In this document: positions 33,720 to 42,329 of the stretch, one piece after another | Position numbering within the stretch: the stretch's first letter is position 1 | Layout: every line of letters begins with the position of its first letter | NCBI RefSeq assembly: GCF_007677725.1 | Contig: NZ_VEDF01000009.1 | Location: 124,001 to 188,000, forward strand | Reading direction: 5' to 3' | Source: Pseudomonas sp. URMO17WK12:I11 | Lineage (GTDB): Bacteria; Pseudomonadota; Gammaproteobacteria; Pseudomonadales; Pseudomonadaceae | DNA length: 64,000 nucleotides | Made by a program: the position numbers and the translations under genes | The notes under the pieces: generated by a model | Told to the model about the DNA's origin: nothing | Databases searched by the model: none | Seen by the model: only the letters and a program-made list of their open reading frames with translations

Positions 33720-34895
33720 TTAGGTCAAGAAATACTGCAGCAGGTCATTGAGGAACAGCTGGCCGCGCGCGGTGGCCGCCAGACGACCCGGTTCGACCTG
33801 CAAAAGGCCTTTTTGTTCGGCAGCGCGGCGCGCTTCGGCCAGCTGCGCCAACGGCAGCCCGGTGCGCTGGGTGAACAACTCGGCTTCAACGCCCTCCGTC
33901 AGGCGCAGGGCGTTCATTAGAAATTCGAACGGCAACTCATCCACCGGCAACGGTTTCTCGCCGGCCTTGAAGGGCTTGGCCAGGTTCAGGTAGTCCTTGG
34001 GCAGCCGGGTCTTCCAGGTACGCACGATACGACCGTCGGTGAATGTCAGCTTGCCGTGCGCACCGGCGCCAATGCCGATGAAGTCACCAAAGCGCCAGTA
34101 GTTGAGGTTATGGCGCGCCGCGCGATCGGCCTGGGCGTAGGCTGAAACCTCGTACTGCTGTAAGCCATTGGCCGCCATCAGCGCCTGGCCGGCTTCCTGG
34201 ATGTCCCACAGGATGTCATCTTCCGGCAGCTCCGGTGGCTGGTTCCAAAACACCGTGTTGGGCTCGACCGTCAGCTGATACCACGACAGGTGCGTTGGCC
34301 CAAGGTCAATGGCCTGACGCAGATCGGCAAGGGCGTCATCGAGGGACTGCTCGGGCAGGCCATGCATCAGGTCCATGTTGAAGTTGTCGAAGCCTGCCGC
34401 ACGCGCCATGCCAGCGGCGCGGATCGCTTCGTCACCGTTGTGGATCCGGCCGAGCGCCTCCAGCTTGGCTGGCTGGAAGCTTTGCACGCCGATGGACAGG
34501 CGGTTGATGCCGGTTTGCCGGTACGCTTTGAATTTGTCTTGCTCGAATGTACCGGGGTTGGCCTCCAGGGTGATTTCGATATCCGCAGCGAACCCTATGC
34601 GCTGCTCCACACCGCGCAGCAGGCGGCCCAGGGCTTGGGCGCTGAACAAGCTAGGCGTGCCGCCGCCAAAGAAGATCGACGACAGCTGACGGCCCTGCAC
34701 CGCAGGCATCTCAAGGTCGAGGTCGGTCAGCAGCGCGTCGACGTAGGCCTCTTCCGGCAACGCTGGCCCGGCAGCGTGAGAATTGAAGTCGCAGTACGGG
34801 CATTTGCGTACGCACCACGGAATATGGATGTACAGCGCCAAGGGCGGCAGGCCTGCTAGCGCCTGCGCACCGTTCTGGGGCAGCGTGGCGATCAT
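33720..34895 (-). CDS. hemW: Radical-SAM haem chaperone HemW
   Basis: 391 residues from ATG 34895. The radical-SAM cluster motif is CVRKCPYC with the extra Cys-adjacent DFNSHA typical of HemW; GGGTPS and NPGT follow. The C-terminal HemN-like domain is present. HemW is historically annotated as oxygen-independent coproporphyrinogen oxidase, but this family lacks that activity and transfers haem. ATGA overlap with rdgB. The 31 codons upstream in frame overlap rdgB and are rejected. Confidence 0.94.
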   Translation of the reverse strand: MIATLPQNGAQALAGLPPLALYIHIPWCVRKCPYCDFNSHAAGPALPEEAYVDALLTDLDLEMPAVQGRQLSSIFFGGGTPSLFSAQALGRLLRGVEQRIGFAADIEITLEANPGTFEQDKFKAYRQTGINRLSIGVQSFQPAKLEALGRIHNGDEAIRAAGMARAAGFDNFNMDLMHGLPEQSLDDALADLRQAIDLGPTHLSWYQLTVEPNTVFWNQPPELPEDDILWDIQEAGQALMAANGLQQYEVSAYAQADRAARHNLNYWRFGDFIGIGAGAHGKLTFTDGRIVRTWKTRLPKDYLNLAKPFKAGEKPLPVDELPFEFLMNALRLTEGVEAELFTQRTGLPLAQLAEARRAAEQKGLLQVEPGRLAATARGQLFLNDLLQYFLT

Positions 34896-35488
34896 GCTAG
34901 GCCCAGACGTTGGCGCAGCAGGGCCATGGCCCGGGCGCGGTGGCTGAGCTGATTCTTGTCGGCCGGCGCGAGGTCGGCGCTCGAACACTTGCGCTCCGGT
35001 ACCCAGAACAGTGGGTCGTAGCCAAACCCATGCTCACCACTGGCCTCGAACAGGATGCTGCCATGCCACAGGCCTTCGCAGAGGATCGGCAATGGGTCAT
35101 CGGCGTGGCGCACCAGGGCCAGCACGCAAACGAATTGCGCGCCGCGCTCTTGTTGCGGAACATCTTTCAAGGCATCGAGCAGCTTGGCGTTGTTCGCCGC
35201 ATCGCCCTTGCCATCGGCATAACGCGCCGAATAGATGCCCGGTGCCCCACCGAGGAAGTCGACGGCAAGACCTGAATCGTCCGCCAGCGCTGGCAGGCCG
35301 GAAATGCGCGCGGCGTTGCGGGCCTTGAGGATGGCATTCTCGACGAAGGACAAACCGGTTTCTTCAGGTTCGACCTGACTGAACTCGCCAATCGAGCGCA
35401 ATTGCACCGATTGGCCAAGCATGGCTTGAAGTTCCTTGAGTTTGCCGGCGTTGTGGCTGGCCAATACGAGCTGCTGGAAATTCATCAT
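34892..35488 (-). CDS. rdgB: XTP/dITP pyrophosphatase (RdgB/HAM1)
   Basis: House-cleaning enzyme that hydrolyses inosine and xanthosine triphosphates, keeping them out of DNA. 198 residues. LASHNAGKLKELQAML at the N-terminus, SFVENAILKARNAA, ADDSGLAVDFLGGAPGIYSARYA, and HGFGYDPLFWVPE are the family signatures. Two adjacent ATGs (35488, 35485); the first overlaps the previous stop. Middle of the metX-to-hemW operon. Confidence 0.96.
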   Translation of the reverse strand: MMNFQQLVLASHNAGKLKELQAMLGQSVQLRSIGEFSQVEPEETGLSFVENAILKARNAARISGLPALADDSGLAVDFLGGAPGIYSARYADGKGDAANNAKLLDALKDVPQQERGAQFVCVLALVRHADDPLPILCEGLWHGSILFEASGEHGFGYDPLFWVPERKCSSADLAPADKNQLSHRARAMALLRQRLGLA

Positions 35489-35919
35489 TCTCCGGGGAAC
35501 ACTTGCTGGTTGAAACTCAGTGGATGGCTGACGCCACCGGTTTCGACGTTGAGGTCGAAGATCAGGGTCTGGGCCTGATCGATCTTGAATTGGGCAATGT
35601 AGTACACCGAGCCTTGATCGATGATCTGCCGGAACGACAGCGGGCTGGCGCGACCGGTGAGGTCTTTGACCGTACCGCTGACTACCGCCATGGCGGGCTT
35701 GCCGGTCTTGATCACCGCCACATTGAGCACCCCCTGGTTCTTGCTGCGGTCAAGTCCGGTGCTGGCGGCGATGGCCGGTTGCAGCATGCTCGAAGTGAAG
35801 GCGCTGTAGTGCACCGTGACATCACCGAACACCGCCTTGCGCTCGCCGCTGGCGGCATCGGCCGCCAGCACGGGGAAGCTCAGGCACAGGCACATCAGCA
35901 GCAGGGCTAGGCGACGCAT
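35485..35919 (-). CDS. DUF4426 secreted protein
   Basis: 144 residues with a signal peptide at 1-20 (RRLALLLMCLCLSFPVLAA). The mature part matches DUF4426 (FGDVTVHYSAFTSSMLQP, IAQFKIDQAQTLIFDLNVETGG) and is probably a small beta-rich periplasmic protein. Between metW (22-bp gap) and rdgB (4-bp overlap). The family recurs in this operon in pseudomonads and relatives, but its role is unknown. Confidence 0.87.
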   Translation of the reverse strand: MRRLALLLMCLCLSFPVLAADAASGERKAVFGDVTVHYSAFTSSMLQPAIAASTGLDRSKNQGVLNVAVIKTGKPAMAVVSGTVKDLTGRASPLSFRQIIDQGSVYYIAQFKIDQAQTLIFDLNVETGGVSHPLSFNQQVFPGE

Positions 35920-35941
35920 GGTGCAATTCCTCGAGTAGGCG

Positions 35942-36562
35942 TCAAACGGCCAGTTTGTGCTCCTGCAAACCTGGGCTGCTGACACGGTAGATGCCGATTT
36001 CACCCAGAAGATTAGGCCAAAGCCGACCGCCCCACCCGTTGCGGTGCAGATGGTCGACGGCCAGGCGGTCCAGCACCTTGGCCTGACGCTCATGGCACAG
36101 CTCTTCGAAGTCGGCGAAGGTGCAGAAGTGAATGTTCGGCGTGTTGTACCAGGTGTAGGGCATGAAGTCCGACACCGGCATGCGGCCCTTGGTCGCCAGG
36201 TACCAACGGCAGCGCCAGTGACCGAAGTTGGGGAAGGTGATGATGCACTGGCGGCCCACCCGCAGCATTTCGTCGAGAATGCGGTCGGGGTATTCCACCG
36301 CCTGCAGGGCCTGGGTCATCACCACCACGTCGAAGCTGTTGCTGGCGAAGTTGCCAAGACCCTTGTCCAGGTCCTGCTCGATGACGTTGACGCCCTTGGC
36401 CACACACGCGGCGATATTGTCGGCATCGATTTCCAGGCCATAGCCGGTGACTTGCTTGCGATCACGCAGCGAAGCCAGCAGCTCGCCGCTGCCGCAGCCA
36501 AGGTCGAGGACCCGGCTGCCGGCAGGGATCCACTCGTGGATGATTTCCAGGTCGGCTCTCAT
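35942..36562 (-). CDS. metW: Methionine biosynthesis protein MetW
   Basis: 206-residue SAM-methyltransferase-fold protein. Motif I is VLDLGCGSGELLASL near residues 20-34; MTQALQAVEYPDRIL and TFPNFGHWRCRWYL are typical of MetW. It is required with MetX for homoserine O-acylation in pseudomonads; it forms a complex with or stabilises MetX rather than having a proven methyl-transfer role. GAGGA lies just before the ATG, 7 bases after the metX stop. Confidence 0.95.
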   Translation of the reverse strand: MRADLEIIHEWIPAGSRVLDLGCGSGELLASLRDRKQVTGYGLEIDADNIAACVAKGVNVIEQDLDKGLGNFASNSFDVVVMTQALQAVEYPDRILDEMLRVGRQCIITFPNFGHWRCRWYLATKGRMPVSDFMPYTWYNTPNIHFCTFADFEELCHERQAKVLDRLAVDHLHRNGWGGRLWPNLLGEIGIYRVSSPGLQEHKLAV

Positions 36563-36569
36563 GCTGTCC

Positions 36570-37709
36570 TCAAATGGCGATGCGATTCATGTAGTTCGCG
36601 AAACCTTGCATGTAGCGAGGTGTGGGGATCAGGAAGGCATCGTGCCCATAGGGCGAATCGATCTCCAGGTAACAGACGTTCTTGCGCGCGGCCATCAGCG
36701 CGTCGACAATTTCCCGCGAGCGTGCCGGGGAGAAACGCCAGTCGGTGGTGAACGACATGATGCAGTAGTCTGCAGTTACATGCGCCAGGGTGGCTGCCAG
36801 ATCGCCGCCATTGGCCGCTGCCGGGTCGAAGTAGTCCAGGGCCTTGGTCATCAGCAGGTAGGTGTTGGCGTCGAAGCGACCGGAAAACTCTTCGCCCTGA
36901 TAGCGCAGGTAGCTCTCGACCTGGAACTCGACGCTGTGGAAGTCGTAGTTGAGTTTGTCGCTCTTGAGCTCACGGCCGAATTTCTCACCCATCGAGTCGT
37001 CGGACAGGTAGGTGATGTGACCGACCATGCGCGCCAGCATCAACCCTCGCTTGGGAATCACGCCTTGGTCCTGGAACGAGCCACCGTGGAATTCGGGGTC
37101 GGTCAAGATGGCCTGGCGCGCCACTTCGTTGAACGCGATGTTCTGGGCCGAGAGCTTGGGTGCCGAAGCGATGTCGACACAGTGACGCACGCGCTCTGGA
37201 TAGGTCATGGTCCACTGCAGGGCCTGCATGCCGCCGAGGCTGCCGCCGACGATGGCGGCCCACTGGGCGATGCCCAGGCGATCGGCCAGGCGCGCCTGGC
37301 TGTGTACCCAGTCTTCCACGGTCAGGATCGGAAACTCGGCGCCGTAGGGCTTGCCAGTGGCGGGGTTGATGCTGCTTGGGCCGGTGCTGCCGTTGCAGCC
37401 GCCGAGGTTGTTCAGGCTCACCACGTAAAAGCGGTTGGTGTCGATCGGCTTGCCTGGGCCGATGCAGCTGTCCCACCAGCCCGGCTTGCGGTCGGTGACG
37501 GCGTGATAGCCAGCAGCGTGGTGATGGCCGGAGAGGGCATGGCAGATCAGCACGGCGTTGCTCGCGCTGGCGTTCAGGGTGCCGTAGGTTTCGTAGACCA
37601 GCTCGTAGCTGTGCAGCGACCGGCCGCAGGCCAGGGCCAGGGGCTCGTCGAACCTGGCAATTTGCGGTGTAACCAGACCGACGGAATCTTCGGGAAGGAC
37701 AGTGGACAT
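36570..37709 (-). CDS. metX: Homoserine O-acyltransferase (O-succinyltransferase type in pseudomonads)
   Basis: First committed step of methionine synthesis: acylates homoserine. 379 residues, alpha/beta-hydrolase fold. Nucleophile Ser in VGGSLGGMQALQW; Asp/His in the C-terminal half (His in SPYGHDAFLIP). Sequence-wise a MetX protein, but pseudomonad MetX enzymes use succinyl-CoA, so I keep acyl donor choice as family knowledge. Start ATG 37709 with AGCAGGG upstream. Forms the metX-metW pair. Confidence 0.94.
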   Translation of the reverse strand: MSTVLPEDSVGLVTPQIARFDEPLALACGRSLHSYELVYETYGTLNASASNAVLICHALSGHHHAAGYHAVTDRKPGWWDSCIGPGKPIDTNRFYVVSLNNLGGCNGSTGPSSINPATGKPYGAEFPILTVEDWVHSQARLADRLGIAQWAAIVGGSLGGMQALQWTMTYPERVRHCVDIASAPKLSAQNIAFNEVARQAILTDPEFHGGSFQDQGVIPKRGLMLARMVGHITYLSDDSMGEKFGRELKSDKLNYDFHSVEFQVESYLRYQGEEFSGRFDANTYLLMTKALDYFDPAAANGGDLAATLAHVTADYCIMSFTTDWRFSPARSREIVDALMAARKNVCYLEIDSPYGHDAFLIPTPRYMQGFANYMNRIAI

Positions 37710-37760
37710 CGACCCTGCTCACGCTTGACGGAGGCGTAAGTCTAAAGAGCACTCCCCCCA

Positions 37761-37782
37761 GCGGCAAGCGCAGGCTTGCCGC
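37761..37782. terminator. Hairpin between yggT and metX
   Basis: GCGGCAAGC (37761-37769), loop GCAG, GCTTGCCGC (37774-37782): a perfect 9-bp stem after the yggT stop, without a U-tract. May attenuate or stabilise the upstream transcript. Confidence 0.4.
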
Positions 37783-37797
37783 GGCGGGCTACAAGGG

Positions 37798-38388
37798 TCA
37801 GATCATGCGCCACAGTTCCTGGGGCATGCCGGCGTAGGCGGCCAGCGGAGGCATGACGAACGACTGGATCACCTGGATGGCGAGGAAGGCGAAGATCGGC
37901 GAGATGTCCATGCCGCCCAGGTTGGGCACGATGCGACGGAACGGCGCCAACACCGGCTCGCTGATCTGCCAGGCCAGCTCGGCGGCCGGATTGTTGCTGT
38001 TGGGCGCGACCCAGGAAACGATCACCATGACGATCATCGCCACCCAGAAGATCTTCAGGAACAGCGAGGTGATGCCGATGATGGCCCACATCAGCAGGTG
38101 CAGCACGTCACCGAAGGTGCCGTAGGTGACCATCAACACGAAGCCCATGAGCAGGGCCTGGATGACGATCGCCAGCAGCAAGGACGAGGTGTCCAGGCCG
38201 CCGATGCTCGGAATTACCCGGCGAATGGGCTTGAGCAGCGGCTGGGTCGCACGTACGGCGAACTGGCTCAGCGGGTTGTAGAAGTTGGCCTTGACCAGTT
38301 GCAGCACGAAGCGCAGCAGGACGATCACCAGGTACAGGCTGACCAGGGTTTGCACCACGAAAATCGCGGCGCCGGACAGTGCATTCAT
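37798..38388 (-). CDS. yggT: YggT-family membrane protein
   Basis: 196 residues from ATG 38388, two tandem YGGT domains: each has a hydrophobic helix pair and a PLLKPIRRVIPSIGGLD or PVLAPFRRIVPNLGGMD motif (near 50-66 and 145-161). Inner-membrane protein, linked in other bacteria to osmotic stress or SepF-like envelope organisation, not proven here. Located 10 bases after proC. Confidence 0.92.
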   Translation of the reverse strand: MNALSGAAIFVVQTLVSLYLVIVLLRFVLQLVKANFYNPLSQFAVRATQPLLKPIRRVIPSIGGLDTSSLLLAIVIQALLMGFVLMVTYGTFGDVLHLLMWAIIGITSLFLKIFWVAMIVMVIVSWVAPNSNNPAAELAWQISEPVLAPFRRIVPNLGGMDISPIFAFLAIQVIQSFVMPPLAAYAGMPQELWRMI

Positions 38389-38398
38389 TGACAGCTCC

Positions 38399-39217
38399 TT
38401 ATTTGCCCAGTTGTTCGGCCAGCTCGGCGGAGCGCGTGGACGCCGCTTGCAGCGCCTGCTCGACGATGGCTTCGAAACCATTGCCCTGGAAAGACTTGAT
38501 CGCAGCTTCGGTGGTACCGGCTGGCGAGGTGACCCGGCGCCGCAGCTCGGCGGCATCGACATCGCTGGCCGCGGCCATGTGCGCGGCGCCCAGCGCGGTT
38601 TGCAGGGTCAGCTGCGAGGCGGTTTCGCGCGGCAGGCCGAGCTTTTCGCCGGCGGCGGTCATCGCTTCGATCAGCAGGAAGAAATACGCAGGACCACTGC
38701 CGGAAACCGCGGTCACGGCGTCCAGTTGCTGCTCCTGTTCCAGCCACAGCGCAGTGCCGACAGCCGACAGCAGCTGCTGCGCCTGTTGCCGTTGCGTATC
38801 GCTGACCTCGGCGGTGCCGTACAGGCCGCTGACGCCCTGGCGCAGCAGCGCTGGCGTGTTGGGCATGCAGCGTACCACCGGGATCGCCCCGAGCCACTGC
38901 TGCAGGCTGGCGCAGGTGATGCCGGCCGCGATCGAGACGATCAGCTGGCCGTCCTTGAGGGTCGGCTGCAGGCTCTGGCACACCGCCTTCATGACCTGCG
39001 GCTTGACCGCCAGCACCACCACGTCAGCGCCGTCGATGGCCTGGGCGTTGTCCTCGAAGGCTTCGATGCCGTGTTCGGCCTGGATCCGGCTGCGGGTGTC
39101 GGCGCCGGGGTCGCTGGCGCGGATCTGCGCCGCGTCCATCCCTTGCGCACGCAGCCCGCCGATCAGGCTGGCGGCCATGTTGCCGGCGCCGATAAAGGCA
39201 ATACGCGTTTTGCTCAT
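38399..39217 (-). CDS. proC: Pyrroline-5-carboxylate reductase
   Basis: Last step of proline synthesis, NAD(P)H-dependent. 272 residues from ATG 39217 with AAGGA upstream. Rossmann opening IAFIGAGNMAASLIGGL, VVLAVKPQ, and the C-terminal signature VSGSGPAYFF...AAMTAAGEKLGL...TSPAGTTEAAI. Middle of yggS-proC-yggT. Confidence 0.97.
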   Translation of the reverse strand: MSKTRIAFIGAGNMAASLIGGLRAQGMDAAQIRASDPGADTRSRIQAEHGIEAFEDNAQAIDGADVVVLAVKPQVMKAVCQSLQPTLKDGQLIVSIAAGITCASLQQWLGAIPVVRCMPNTPALLRQGVSGLYGTAEVSDTQRQQAQQLLSAVGTALWLEQEQQLDAVTAVSGSGPAYFFLLIEAMTAAGEKLGLPRETASQLTLQTALGAAHMAAASDVDAAELRRRVTSPAGTTEAAIKSFQGNGFEAIVEQALQAASTRSAELAEQLGK

Positions 39218-39255
39218 GTCAGGTCCTTGAGGGAAAGAGTGAGTAAAGCATGGAA

Positions 39256-39942
39256 TCAAAGCGGCCCGTAGTCGCGAGCGCCGAACAAGGCGGTACCGAT
39301 GCGCACCCAGGTCGCTCCCTGGGCAATGGCTGCTTCCAGGTCATGGCTCATGCCCATCGACAAGGTGTCCAGGGGCAAATCCAAGCCGTGCTGCAACTGG
39401 CGCAGGGTGGCGAACGCAGCTTCCTGGCTGGCGCGGTCATCGCTCGGCTCGGGGATCGCCATCAAACCGCGCAGACGCAGGTTGGGCAGCGCCGCAACAG
39501 CGTTGGCCAGTGAGGCCAGGTCGGCCGGTGCGCAGCCGGATTTGCTGTCCTCGCCGCTGACATTGACTTGCAGGCAGATGTTCAGCGGTGCCAGGTGCGC
39601 AGGGCGCTGCTCGGACAGGCGTTGGGCGATCTTCAAACGGTCCACGGAGTGCACCCAGTCGAAATGTTCGGCAATGGCCTTGGTCTTGTTCGACTGAATA
39701 GGGCCGATGAAGTGCCAGATCAAGGGCAGTTCAGCGAGTTCGAGCTGTTTGGCCAAGGCCTCTTGCAGGTAGTTCTCGCCGACGTCGAGCACGCCGGCAG
39801 CGTGGGCCTCGCGAATGGCGCTGGCCGGTTTGGTCTTGCTCACCGCCAGCAGGCGGACGCTCGCCGGATCGCGCCCGGCTGCCAGTGCGGCGCGCTCGAT
39901 GCGGGCGGCGAGGGCGCTTAGGTTGTCTGCTATGGTGGACAT
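39256..39942 (-). CDS. yggS: PLP-homeostasis protein YggS (PLPBP)
   Basis: 228 residues. Single-domain TIM-barrel PLP carrier; the PLP Lys is in LLAVSKTKP, and the phosphate/substrate region is GENYLQEA, with WHFIGPIQSNKT and SMGMSHDLEAAI. Maintains pyridoxal-phosphate and amino-acid balance rather than having a known catalytic activity. First gene of the run yggS-proC-yggT; divergent from pilT (66 bp). Confidence 0.95.
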   Translation of the reverse strand: MSTIADNLSALAARIERAALAAGRDPASVRLLAVSKTKPASAIREAHAAGVLDVGENYLQEALAKQLELAELPLIWHFIGPIQSNKTKAIAEHFDWVHSVDRLKIAQRLSEQRPAHLAPLNICLQVNVSGEDSKSGCAPADLASLANAVAALPNLRLRGLMAIPEPSDDRASQEAAFATLRQLQHGLDLPLDTLSMGMSHDLEAAIAQGATWVRIGTALFGARDYGPL

Positions 39943-40008
39943 GGATCGCTGCCGTCGGCTCTGAAGGTCTGCGGCATTCTACCTGCTTGATGGCCTTTGG
40001 GGAGTCTC

Positions 40009-41007
40009 ATGGACGTGACCGACCTGTTGGCCCGGGCCGCTGATGCAGGGGCGAGTGACCTGCATCTGGCTGCGGGCGATGTACCCATGCTGCGCATCGA
40101 TGGCGCACTGCAGCGCATGGCGCAGCCGCGCGTGAGCACGCCGGCGCTGCGCGACGCCCTGGCGCCACTGCTTGAGCGGCACCACTGTCAGCAGTGGTTG
40201 CAAGGTTACGAACTGGACCTGGCGCTCGATCTGGACGGGCTTGGGCGTTTTCGCGTCAATTTGTTTCGGCAGCACAATGGTCTGGCCGCCGCGTTCAGGC
40301 TGATAGCGCCGCGCATTGCCAGTGTCACAGAGCTGGATCTTGACCAGGTATACCAGGCTGTTGCTGCGCAGGCAGACGGCCTGGTGCTGATCGGCGGGCC
40401 CACCGGCAGTGGCAAGTCCAGCACCCTGGCCGCGTTGATCGACCGACTCAATCGGGAACGTGCACTGCATATCGTCACCCTCGAAGACCCTGTGGAAGTT
40501 ATCCACAGCGGCCATCGCAGCCTGGTCAACCAGCGTGAAATCGGCCGGCATTGCCGGGATGTGGCCCAAGGCCTGCGCAGCGCCCTGCGCCAGGACCCCG
40601 ATGTCATCATGGTTGGCGAACTGCGTGACCTCGAAGCCATTCGCCTGGCCCTGCGCGCGGCGCAGACCGGTCACCTGGTACTGGCCACCGTGCATACACG
40701 CTCGGCTGCCGGCAGCATCGATCGCCTGGTGGAGGTATTCGCTGCCGAAGAAAAACCGCTGGTGCGGACCCTGCTGGCAGACTCGCTGCGTTTGGTCGTG
40801 GTGCAGCGCCTGATCAAACGCGTGGGGCCCGGGCGGGTAGCGGCGCGCGAGGTGCTGGTAGCGACGCCAGCGGTGCGCAACCTGATTCGCGAGGGGCGGG
40901 TCGCGCAGCTGTGCTCGGTGATGCAGGCGGGCGCGGCGCAGGGTATGCGCACCATGGAGAGCGCGCTGCAGGTGTTACGGGAGCAAGGTCAGATCAGTGC
41001 TGGCTAG
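40009..41007 (+). CDS. pilT: PilT-type twitching-motility ATPase
   Basis: Hexameric retraction ATPase that depolymerises type IV pili. 332 residues. The N-terminal PAS-like domain opens with ASDLHLAAG, Walker A GPTGSGKS is at 130-137, the Asp box TLEDPVE, Walker B VIMVGELRD, His box LATVHTRSA, and the PilT-specific C-terminal AVRNLIREGRVAQL. GGAG lies just before the ATG at 40009. Divergent from yggS, the usual position in pseudomonads, but pilU and pilus structural genes are not adjacent. Confidence 0.93.
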   Translation: MDVTDLLARAADAGASDLHLAAGDVPMLRIDGALQRMAQPRVSTPALRDALAPLLERHHCQQWLQGYELDLALDLDGLGRFRVNLFRQHNGLAAAFRLIAPRIASVTELDLDQVYQAVAAQADGLVLIGGPTGSGKSSTLAALIDRLNRERALHIVTLEDPVEVIHSGHRSLVNQREIGRHCRDVAQGLRSALRQDPDVIMVGELRDLEAIRLALRAAQTGHLVLATVHTRSAAGSIDRLVEVFAAEEKPLVRTLLADSLRLVVVQRLIKRVGPGRVAAREVLVATPAVRNLIREGRVAQLCSVMQAGAAQGMRTMESALQVLREQGQISAG

Positions 41008-41013
41008 TGCCGT

Positions 41014-41053
41014 TTCCCACGCCTTTGCCGGCGCTGTCGCAAAGACGCGGGAA
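41014..41053. terminator. Imperfect hairpin between pilT and the NlpC/P60 gene
   Basis: 14-base arms 41014-41027 and 41040-41053 pair at 12 of 14 positions with a 12-base loop, between convergent genes. There is no U-tract. Confidence 0.4.
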
Positions 41054-41058
41054 TCGAC

Positions 41059-41688
41059 TCAACGCTTGGCGAGGTTCAGCTGCTGCGACGCTTTGGGCAG
41101 TACCCGCTTGGCGACCACGTAGTGCTTCTGCCAGTAAGCTTTGCTCAGGTTGTCGATGCTCACCCGCTTGCCGCGGCGCGGGGCATGAATGAAGCGGTCG
41201 TTACCCAGGTAGATGGCAACATGGTTGACCCGCCGACTCTTGATGTTGAAAAAGATCAGGTCGCCGGGTTTGAGGTCGTTTTTCGCCACCTTGACGCCGT
41301 GGCCCTGGGCCATGGCATTGGAAGTACGCGGCAAATCGACATCTGCCACGTCGTTGAAGGCGTATTTGACCAGGCCACTGCAGTCGAAGCCTTTTTTCGG
41401 GCTGCTGCCGCCCCAAACATAAGGGGTACCGAGGACGTTGACCGCGCGGCTGAGCACGTCGCTGCTCTGCTTGGGCGACATTGCCGCCACGGCAGGCAGC
41501 TTGTGACCCTTGCCAGCGGCGCTGGTGCGTGCCTCGAGGGTCGCATGCTTGACGGGGGCGCGTTTCACCGAGGCGTTGGTGGTGTAGCCGGTGAAACCGT
41601 TGGGAAGACGTTGCTCACGATTGGTGGCGTGGGCGGCCAGGGGCAATAATAGGCAGAGGGTCAGCCATGTCTTGATCAAAGGCGGCAT
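41059..41688 (-). CDS. NlpC/P60-family murein hydrolase
   Basis: 209 residues with a signal peptide at 1-21 (TWLTLCLLLPLAAHA). A 70-residue linker precedes an NlpC/P60 domain at about 80-195. Catalytic Cys in GFDCSGLVKYAF, His in VNHVAIYLG, and the third polar residue in RFIHAPRRGK. Likely cleaves D-Glu-gamma-meso-Dap or similar stem-peptide bonds in the periplasm. The basic tail (RVLPKASQQLNLAKR) is unusual but short. Monocistronic; a 7-bp inverted repeat AAAGTTG/CAACTTT (41705-41732) lies in its leader. Confidence 0.88.
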   Translation of the reverse strand: MPPLIKTWLTLCLLLPLAAHATNREQRLPNGFTGYTTNASVKRAPVKHATLEARTSAAGKGHKLPAVAAMSPKQSSDVLSRAVNVLGTPYVWGGSSPKKGFDCSGLVKYAFNDVADVDLPRTSNAMAQGHGVKVAKNDLKPGDLIFFNIKSRRVNHVAIYLGNDRFIHAPRRGKRVSIDNLSKAYWQKHYVVAKRVLPKASQQLNLAKR

Positions 41689-41854
41689 AGTTGAAGCTCT
41701 TATGAAAGTTGTGTGTATTGGCGCGCAACTTTATAACAGCTTTTTGATCAGTTTCTGAGCCGTTGGTCGATTGTCATGCTGCCGTATGTCGGCCTTGGAC
41801 AGAAAAGTCACATTTTTGTTTAGAAAATTTTTGGATAAGCCACGAGGGCAATCG

Positions 41855-42274
41855 ATGAATACCTACCAGCACGGGGCTCCGTCCCACGACACCCACAGCA
41901 AAGTCATCGGCTACCTGTTGTGGATTTTCGGCTTCACCGGCTCGCACCGTTTTTACTACGGCAAGCCGATCACCGGGACCATCTGGTTCTTCACGTTGGG
42001 CTTGCTGGGCATCGGTTGGCTGATCGACCTGTTTCTGATCCCGGCGATGGACCGCGAAGCCGACCTGCGTTTTCAGTCCGGGCGCACCGACTACAACATT
42101 GCGTGGATCCTGCTGACATTCCTTGGGATCTTCGGGGCCCACCGCCTGTACCAGGGCAAATGGATCACGGCGGTCATCTACTTCTTCACCGGCGGCCTGT
42201 TCCTGGTCGGCGTGCTGTATGACTTCTGGACCCTGAACGGGCAGATTTCCGAAGCCAACGCGCGTCGTCGCTAA
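41855..42274 (+). CDS. TM2-domain membrane protein
   Basis: 139 residues from ATG 41855, with GAGGG upstream. Two TM2-type units: each has a hydrophobic pair and the FTGSHRFYYGK or FGAHRLYQGK motif, ending in DLFLIPAM or DFWTLN. Inner-membrane protein of unknown function. The 28 extra upstream codons in frame are AT-rich leader and are excluded. Confidence 0.87.
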   Translation: MNTYQHGAPSHDTHSKVIGYLLWIFGFTGSHRFYYGKPITGTIWFFTLGLLGIGWLIDLFLIPAMDREADLRFQSGRTDYNIAWILLTFLGIFGAHRLYQGKWITAVIYFFTGGLFLVGVLYDFWTLNGQISEANARRR

Positions 42275-42290
42275 ACCCGCGTCGGGAGCG

Positions 42291-42326
42291 AAAAAAGCCT
42301 TGCCGCGCAATGCGGCAAGGCCTCTT
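42291..42326. terminator. Bidirectional terminator between TM2 gene and SPOR gene
   Basis: GCCTTGCCGC (42297-42306), loop of five, GCGGCAAGGC (42312-42321); six A on the left give the U-tract for the minus-strand operon. Confidence 0.85.
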
Positions 42327-42329
42327 TCG

